This document shows, piece after piece, positions 60,328 to 64,000 of a stretch of DNA of 64,000 bases. The first letter of the stretch is position 1; each line of letters starts with the position of its first letter. The position numbers and the translations under genes are program-made. The notes beneath the pieces are model-generated. The model saw nothing but the letters and a program-made list of their open reading frames with translations, did no database searches and was not told the DNA's origin. Source of the DNA: Rhizobiales bacterium GAS188 (GTDB lineage Bacteria > Pseudomonadota > Alphaproteobacteria > Rhizobiales > Beijerinckiaceae); assembly GCA_900104855.1 (NCBI GenBank), contig FNSS01000001.1:2418001-2482000 (forward strand), written 5' to 3'.

Positions 60328-60759
60328 ATGACTCTCATGACTCTTACGCAACCGTCGCGGACCTTGTCGGTTCGCATCGAACGCGCCTTCGGCGAAACTT
60401 ATGATTTTCTGGCCGAGCCGCAGAATTTCCCGCAATGGGCCTCGGGTCTCGGCCAATCCTTTGCCTTCGCTGACGGTGTCTGGACGGCGCAGACCCCACT
60501 CGGCACGGTCCAGATCGCCTTCACGCCGCGGAACGGCTTCGGCGTCCTCGATCACCGCGTCACCTTGCCTGGCGGCGCCGATGTCGAGGTGCCGATGCGG
60601 GTCATCGCCAATGGCGAGGGCTCGGAAGTGCTGTTCACGTTGTTCCGCCTGCCCGATATGAGCCCGGAGAAATTCGCCGAGGACGCGGCCTGGGTCGAGC
60701 GCGATCTCGCGACCCTCAAGGCGTTGCTCGAGGGCGCAAAGGCGTCCCAGCCAGGGTAA
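60328..60759 (+). CDS. SRPBCC-family protein
   Basis: A protein of about 143 residues with the START/Bet v1-like ligand-binding pattern of polyketide cyclase-type SRPBCC proteins: LSVRIERAFGETYDFLAEPQ, NFPQWASGLGQSFAFADGVW, VLDHRVTLPGGADVEVPMRV and FAEDAAWVERDLATLKALLE as the long C-terminal helix. It may bind a hydrophobic ligand or act as a small cyclase. Three in-frame ATGs (60295, 60328, 60337) compete; 60328 has a weak GGA upstream and is chosen with low certainty. Divergent from def. Confidence 0.8.
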   Translation: MTLMTLTQPSRTLSVRIERAFGETYDFLAEPQNFPQWASGLGQSFAFADGVWTAQTPLGTVQIAFTPRNGFGVLDHRVTLPGGADVEVPMRVIANGEGSEVLFTLFRLPDMSPEKFAEDAAWVERDLATLKALLEGAKASQPG

Positions 60760-60895
60760 GAAGGGGCTTCGGCGCGGGACGCGGCTTTCCGAAATTCCCG
60801 GCCGCGCTTCAGATCAATCTTGAGCCAGTGCCTGAATTGGTCCATCGATCGGTTGGCGAGACGGATCGGTCGCCCACGAACGCAGGGGAACGCAG

Positions 60896-62584
60896 ATGAA
60901 CCTCGAAGAGGCCCGCAAGGAACCGCGCGAGGGCATGGATTACGACGTCGTGATCGTGGGTGCGGGGCCCGCCGGCCTCGCGGCGGCGATCCGCCTGAAG
61001 CAGCTCGCGGCTGCGGCCTCGTCCGAGATCTCGGTCGTCCTGGTCGAGAAGGGTGCCGAGGTCGGCGCCCATATCCTCTCGGGCGCGGTGGTCGATCCGA
61101 TCGGCATCGACAAGCTGCTGCCGGAATGGCGCTCCGAGGATACGCCGATCAAGACGCCGGTCACCGATGACCGCTTCTACTATCTCGGTCCCTCGGGCGG
61201 GATGAGGCTGCCGAACTTCATCATGCCGCCGCTCCTCTCAAATCACGGCAATTTCATCGTCTCGCTCGGCAATGTCTGCCGTTGGCTCGGCCAGAAGGCC
61301 GAAGCGCTCGGCGTCGAGATCTATCCGGGCTTCGCGGCGAGCGAAGTTCTCTACGGCGACAAAGGCGAGGTGGTCGGGATCGCGACCGGCGATATGGGCA
61401 TCGCCAAGGACGTGACCGCGAAGCAAGGCTTCACGCGCGGCATGGAGCTGCGCGGCAAATATGTGCTGTTCGCCGAAGGGGCACGCGGTTCGCTCAGCAA
61501 GCAGCTCGTGGCCCGCTACCGGCTCGATGCCGGACGCGACCCGCAGAAATACGGGATCGGGCTCAAGGAATTGTGGCAAGTCGCGCCCGAGAAGCACAAA
61601 CCGGGCCTGGTGCAGCATTCCTTCGGCTGGCCGCTCGACAACCGCACGGGCGGCGGCTCCTTCCTCTACCATATGGAGGACCACCTCGTTTCGATCGGCT
61701 TCGTCGTCCATCTCAATTACCGGAACCCGACCTTGTCGCCCTTCGACGAGTTCCAGCGCTTCAAGACGCATCCGATGATCCGCGGCCTGTTCGAGGGCGC
61801 AAAGCGCATCGGCTACGGAGCGCGCGCCATCACCGAAGGCGGCTGGCAGTCGGTGCCGAAGCTCAGCTTTCCGGGCGGCGCGCTGATCGGCTGCGCGGCG
61901 GGGTTCGTGAACGTGCCGCGCATCAAAGGCTCACATAATGCCGTGCTTTCGGGCATGCTGGCGGCCGAGCATGCCTTTGCGGCGCTCGGCGCCGGACGCG
62001 CCCATGACGAGCTCGTGAGCTACGAAGAGGCTTGGCGCTCATCCGAGATCGGGCGCGACCTGAAGAAGGTGCGCAACGTCAAGCCGCTCTGGTCGCGCTT
62101 CGGCACCATGATGGGGGTGATGCTCGGCGGCGCCGATATGTGGCTGAACGACATTGCCGGCCTTACCCTGTTCGGCACGTTGAAGCATGGCAAGCCCGAT
62201 CATGCGACGCTCAAGCCCATTTCCGAGGTGGCCCAGCTCAGCTATCGCCGTCCGGACGGCGTCATCACCTTCGACAAGCCCACCTCGCTCTTCCTCTCGG
62301 GCACGAATCACGAGGAGGACCAGCCGCCGCATCTCGTGCTCGCCGACCCGTCGATCCCGATCCGAGAGAATTTGCCGCGCTATGGCGAACCTGCCAGGCT
62401 CTATTGCCCGGCCGGCGTCTATGAGGTTGTTTATGCGGATGAAGCGGCGAAGACCGAGCCGCGCTTCGTGATCAACGCCCAGAACTGCGTGCACTGCAAG
62501 ACCTGCGACATCAAGGACCCGGCCCAAAACATCACCTGGGTGCCGCCCGAAGGCGGCGGCGGTCCTGCCTATTCGGGAATGTGA
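60896..62584 (+). CDS. Electron transfer flavoprotein-ubiquinone oxidoreductase
   Basis: A 562-residue inner-membrane flavoprotein that passes electrons from ETF to ubiquinone. Near the N-terminus DYDVVIVGAGPAGLAAAIRL binds FAD; VVLVEKGAEVGAHILSGAVV and LGQKAEALGVEIYPGFAASE follow; SLGNVCRWLGQ, QHSFGWPLDNRTGGGSFLYH and FVNVPRIKGSHNAVLSGML are typical. The C-terminal ferredoxin-like part holds the [4Fe-4S] cysteines in LYCPAGVYEVV and NAQNCVHCKTCDIKDPAQNI, ending GGGPAYSGM as in the family. It could serve the dimethylglycine dehydrogenase encoded 55 kb away. Confidence 0.96.
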   Translation: MNLEEARKEPREGMDYDVVIVGAGPAGLAAAIRLKQLAAAASSEISVVLVEKGAEVGAHILSGAVVDPIGIDKLLPEWRSEDTPIKTPVTDDRFYYLGPSGGMRLPNFIMPPLLSNHGNFIVSLGNVCRWLGQKAEALGVEIYPGFAASEVLYGDKGEVVGIATGDMGIAKDVTAKQGFTRGMELRGKYVLFAEGARGSLSKQLVARYRLDAGRDPQKYGIGLKELWQVAPEKHKPGLVQHSFGWPLDNRTGGGSFLYHMEDHLVSIGFVVHLNYRNPTLSPFDEFQRFKTHPMIRGLFEGAKRIGYGARAITEGGWQSVPKLSFPGGALIGCAAGFVNVPRIKGSHNAVLSGMLAAEHAFAALGAGRAHDELVSYEEAWRSSEIGRDLKKVRNVKPLWSRFGTMMGVMLGGADMWLNDIAGLTLFGTLKHGKPDHATLKPISEVAQLSYRRPDGVITFDKPTSLFLSGTNHEEDQPPHLVLADPSIPIRENLPRYGEPARLYCPAGVYEVVYADEAAKTEPRFVINAQNCVHCKTCDIKDPAQNITWVPPEGGGGPAYSGM

Positions 62585-62775
62585 GGCGATCTAGTCCCGA
62601 TGGCGCTCAAACGCCATAAACCCGCCTGAAAAGAGGCGCAGGGGCCCAACATTGCCGCGCAGCCGAGGCGGTCGCGAGGGCTTGCAACATCGGGTCTCGC
62701 CGTGCGAGGCAAGCATTGGCGCGAATTCTGCTTCGCGCGGTCCACAAAGCGGTGACGAGAAAGAAGCGCTTTCCC

Positions 62776-64000
62776 ATGGCTCATTGGCTCCGCCTATCCC
62801 GCAACGCCGCCTTCCTCTCGGCCGGCCTCTTGGCGCTCGCCGCGCTGAGCACGCCGCCGGTCGTGGCGCGCGGCCAGGCCGCACAGGGCGGGGAGACGCT
62901 CGCCGGCGATTACCTCGCCGCTGCGATCGCGGGTGCCGACCACGATGCCCAATCCGCTTCCAAATATTATCGCCGCGCGCTGGCGCTCGACAAAAGCAAT
63001 CCGGAGCTGATCGAGCGCGCCTTCGCCTCGATGCTGGCGGCGGGCGAGATCGAAGATTCCTTCCCCTTTGCGACGAGGCTCCAGGGAAAAGGCCAGCGCA
63101 ACACGCTCGCCCGCCTCACGCTTGCCGTGAAGGCGATCAAATCCGGTGATTTCCGTGAAGCGCGCGACATCCTCGCCAAGCTCAGCGGCGCGGATGCCTC
63201 CGACGTCACCTCGCTGGCGCTGACCGCCTGGTCGGAAGCCGGGCTCGGTCACACCAAGAAGGCGCTGGCCTCGCTGGCGCGCCTCAAGGGGGCCGAATCC
63301 ATCGGTGCCTACCGCGCCTATCACACCGCCCTGATCGACGACCTTGGGGGCCAGGTCGACGATGCCCGCAAATCCTATAAGGAAGCCCAGGATCTGGAAC
63401 CTGGCTCCTTGCGGCTCGTCGATTCGCGGGCCCGCTTCGAGGCACGCCAGGGCGATCTCGTGGAGGCCAAGCGCCTGCTCGGGGATTTCGGGCGCAACGC
63501 ACCGCGCAACCCGCTCATCAAGGCCGGCATGGTCGAGATCGAGAAGGGAGCAGCGACGCCCCGCCTCATTGCCAATGCGCAGCAAGGCGCCGCCGAAGCG
63601 CTGTTCGGGCTCGCCGCCACCAGCGGCCGGGACGGAGAGGATTTCGCCGCGATCCTGTATCTGCGGCTCTCGCTCTATCTCGATCCGGAGAATGCGGTCG
63701 CCGCCGTCACGCTCGGCGAGGTCTATGAGCGCGGCAAGCATTACGAGCAGGCGATTGCCGCCTATTCGGGCGTGCCCAAAACCTCGCCGCTGCGCCAATC
63801 GACGGATCTGCAGATCGGCCTCGATCTCGTGGCGCAGGAGAAATATGACGAGGCGACCGCCCATCTGCGCAAGATCGTCGATCGCCATCCCGACGATCTC
63901 GAAGCCTATGCGGCGCTCGGCGATTCGCTGAGGGCGAACAAGAAATTCCAGGAGGCCGCGGAGGCCTACAGCAAGGCGATCGCGCTCTCCGGGCCGCCCG
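62776..64000 (+). CDS. Exported TPR-repeat protein (3' end beyond the window)
   Basis: An open frame from an ATG at 62776 continues past the window edge, so only the first 408 codons are seen. MAHWLRLSRNAAFLSAGLLA followed by LAALSTPPVVARG is a signal peptide. The rest is helix-turn-helix TPR-like: YLAAAIAGADHDAQSASKYY, RRALALDKSNPELIERAFAS, AILYLRLSLYLDPENAVAAV, TLGEVYERGKHYEQAIAAYS and LGDSLRANKKFQEAAEAYSK. It resembles the periplasmic TPR proteins of alphaproteobacteria that hold or organise envelope complexes. GAGAAAGAAG precedes the start. Partner unknown. Confidence 0.85.
   Translation, partial: MAHWLRLSRNAAFLSAGLLALAALSTPPVVARGQAAQGGETLAGDYLAAAIAGADHDAQSASKYYRRALALDKSNPELIERAFASMLAAGEIEDSFPFATRLQGKGQRNTLARLTLAVKAIKSGDFREARDILAKLSGADASDVTSLALTAWSEAGLGHTKKALASLARLKGAESIGAYRAYHTALIDDLGGQVDDARKSYKEAQDLEPGSLRLVDSRARFEARQGDLVEAKRLLGDFGRNAPRNPLIKAGMVEIEKGAATPRLIANAQQGAAEALFGLAATSGRDGEDFAAILYLRLSLYLDPENAVAAVTLGEVYERGKHYEQAIAAYSGVPKTSPLRQSTDLQIGLDLVAQEKYDEATAHLRKIVDRHPDDLEAYAALGDSLRANKKFQEAAEAYSKAIALSGPP

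Overview
The window is a GC-rich, gene-dense chromosomal segment. It looks alphaproteobacterial, most likely Hyphomicrobiales (Rhizobiales)-like. The basis is the gene content and style: a class III cyclase fused to TolB-like and TPR regions, heterotetrameric sarcosine oxidase, the aerobic-type cob genes, a fmt-def pair, an ETF-ubiquinone oxidoreductase and a palindromic intergenic repeat. No rRNA gene is present, so a genus cannot be named. No transposase, integrase, phage gene, CRISPR array or replication origin was recognised.

Layout. 0-4 kb: a RidA-family gene followed by an adenylate cyclase, then a duplicated ridA 3' end lying directly behind the cyclase stop; next a GNAT acetyltransferase and a quinone oxidoreductase. 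4-13.4 kb: a methylated-glycine catabolic block with dimethylglycine/sarcosine dehydrogenase, an overlapping HAL-like protein that lacks the MIO-forming Ala-Ser-Gly, and soxBDAG. 13.4-15 kb: a methyltransferase and a toxin-antitoxin (TA) pair. 15-19.8 kb: late cobalamin synthesis genes cobC, cbiB, cobQ, cobO, cobP. 19.9-25 kb: a second TA pair, a LOG-family protein, deoA, a GhrA-like reductase, a two-gene chromate transporter and tRNA-Ser(GGA). 25-34.5 kb: an accessory stretch, partly AT-richer, with a LysR regulator, a lipoprotein, a class V aminotransferase, a DCSG-type (NlpC/P60-like) hydrolase, a free-standing propeptide-like mini-protein, a decayed subtilase and a large repeat-bearing metalloprotease. 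34.5-46.9 kb: acetoacetyl-CoA synthetase, two exported SGNH hydrolases, a class I aminotransferase, a TumE/TumA-like TA pair, a frameshifted ECF sigma factor with its carboxymuconolactone decarboxylase-family partner, an SDR, and a major facilitator (MFS) transporter with a divergent LysR. 46.9-51.8 kb: a GntR regulator and a DapA-like lyase, divergent from an ABC importer that has no ATPase gene beside it. 51.8-64 kb: an L,D-transpeptidase with a coding minisatellite, rph, a TPP-riboswitch-led thiM-thiE-dctP-thiD operon, fmt-def, an SRPBCC protein, ETF-QO and a TPR protein cut by the window edge.

How they fit together. The 4-13 kb block should convert dimethylglycine and sarcosine to glycine plus one-carbon units; the distant ETF-QO could pass electrons from flavin dehydrogenases to quinone. 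The thiamine operon is expected to be shut off by thiamine pyrophosphate. Three TA modules lie within 27 kb. The leading candidates for something undescribed are the MIO-less HAL-like protein coupled to dimethylglycine dehydrogenase, the mini-protein resembling the subtilase propeptide, and the periplasmic TRAP-type binding protein embedded in the thi operon.
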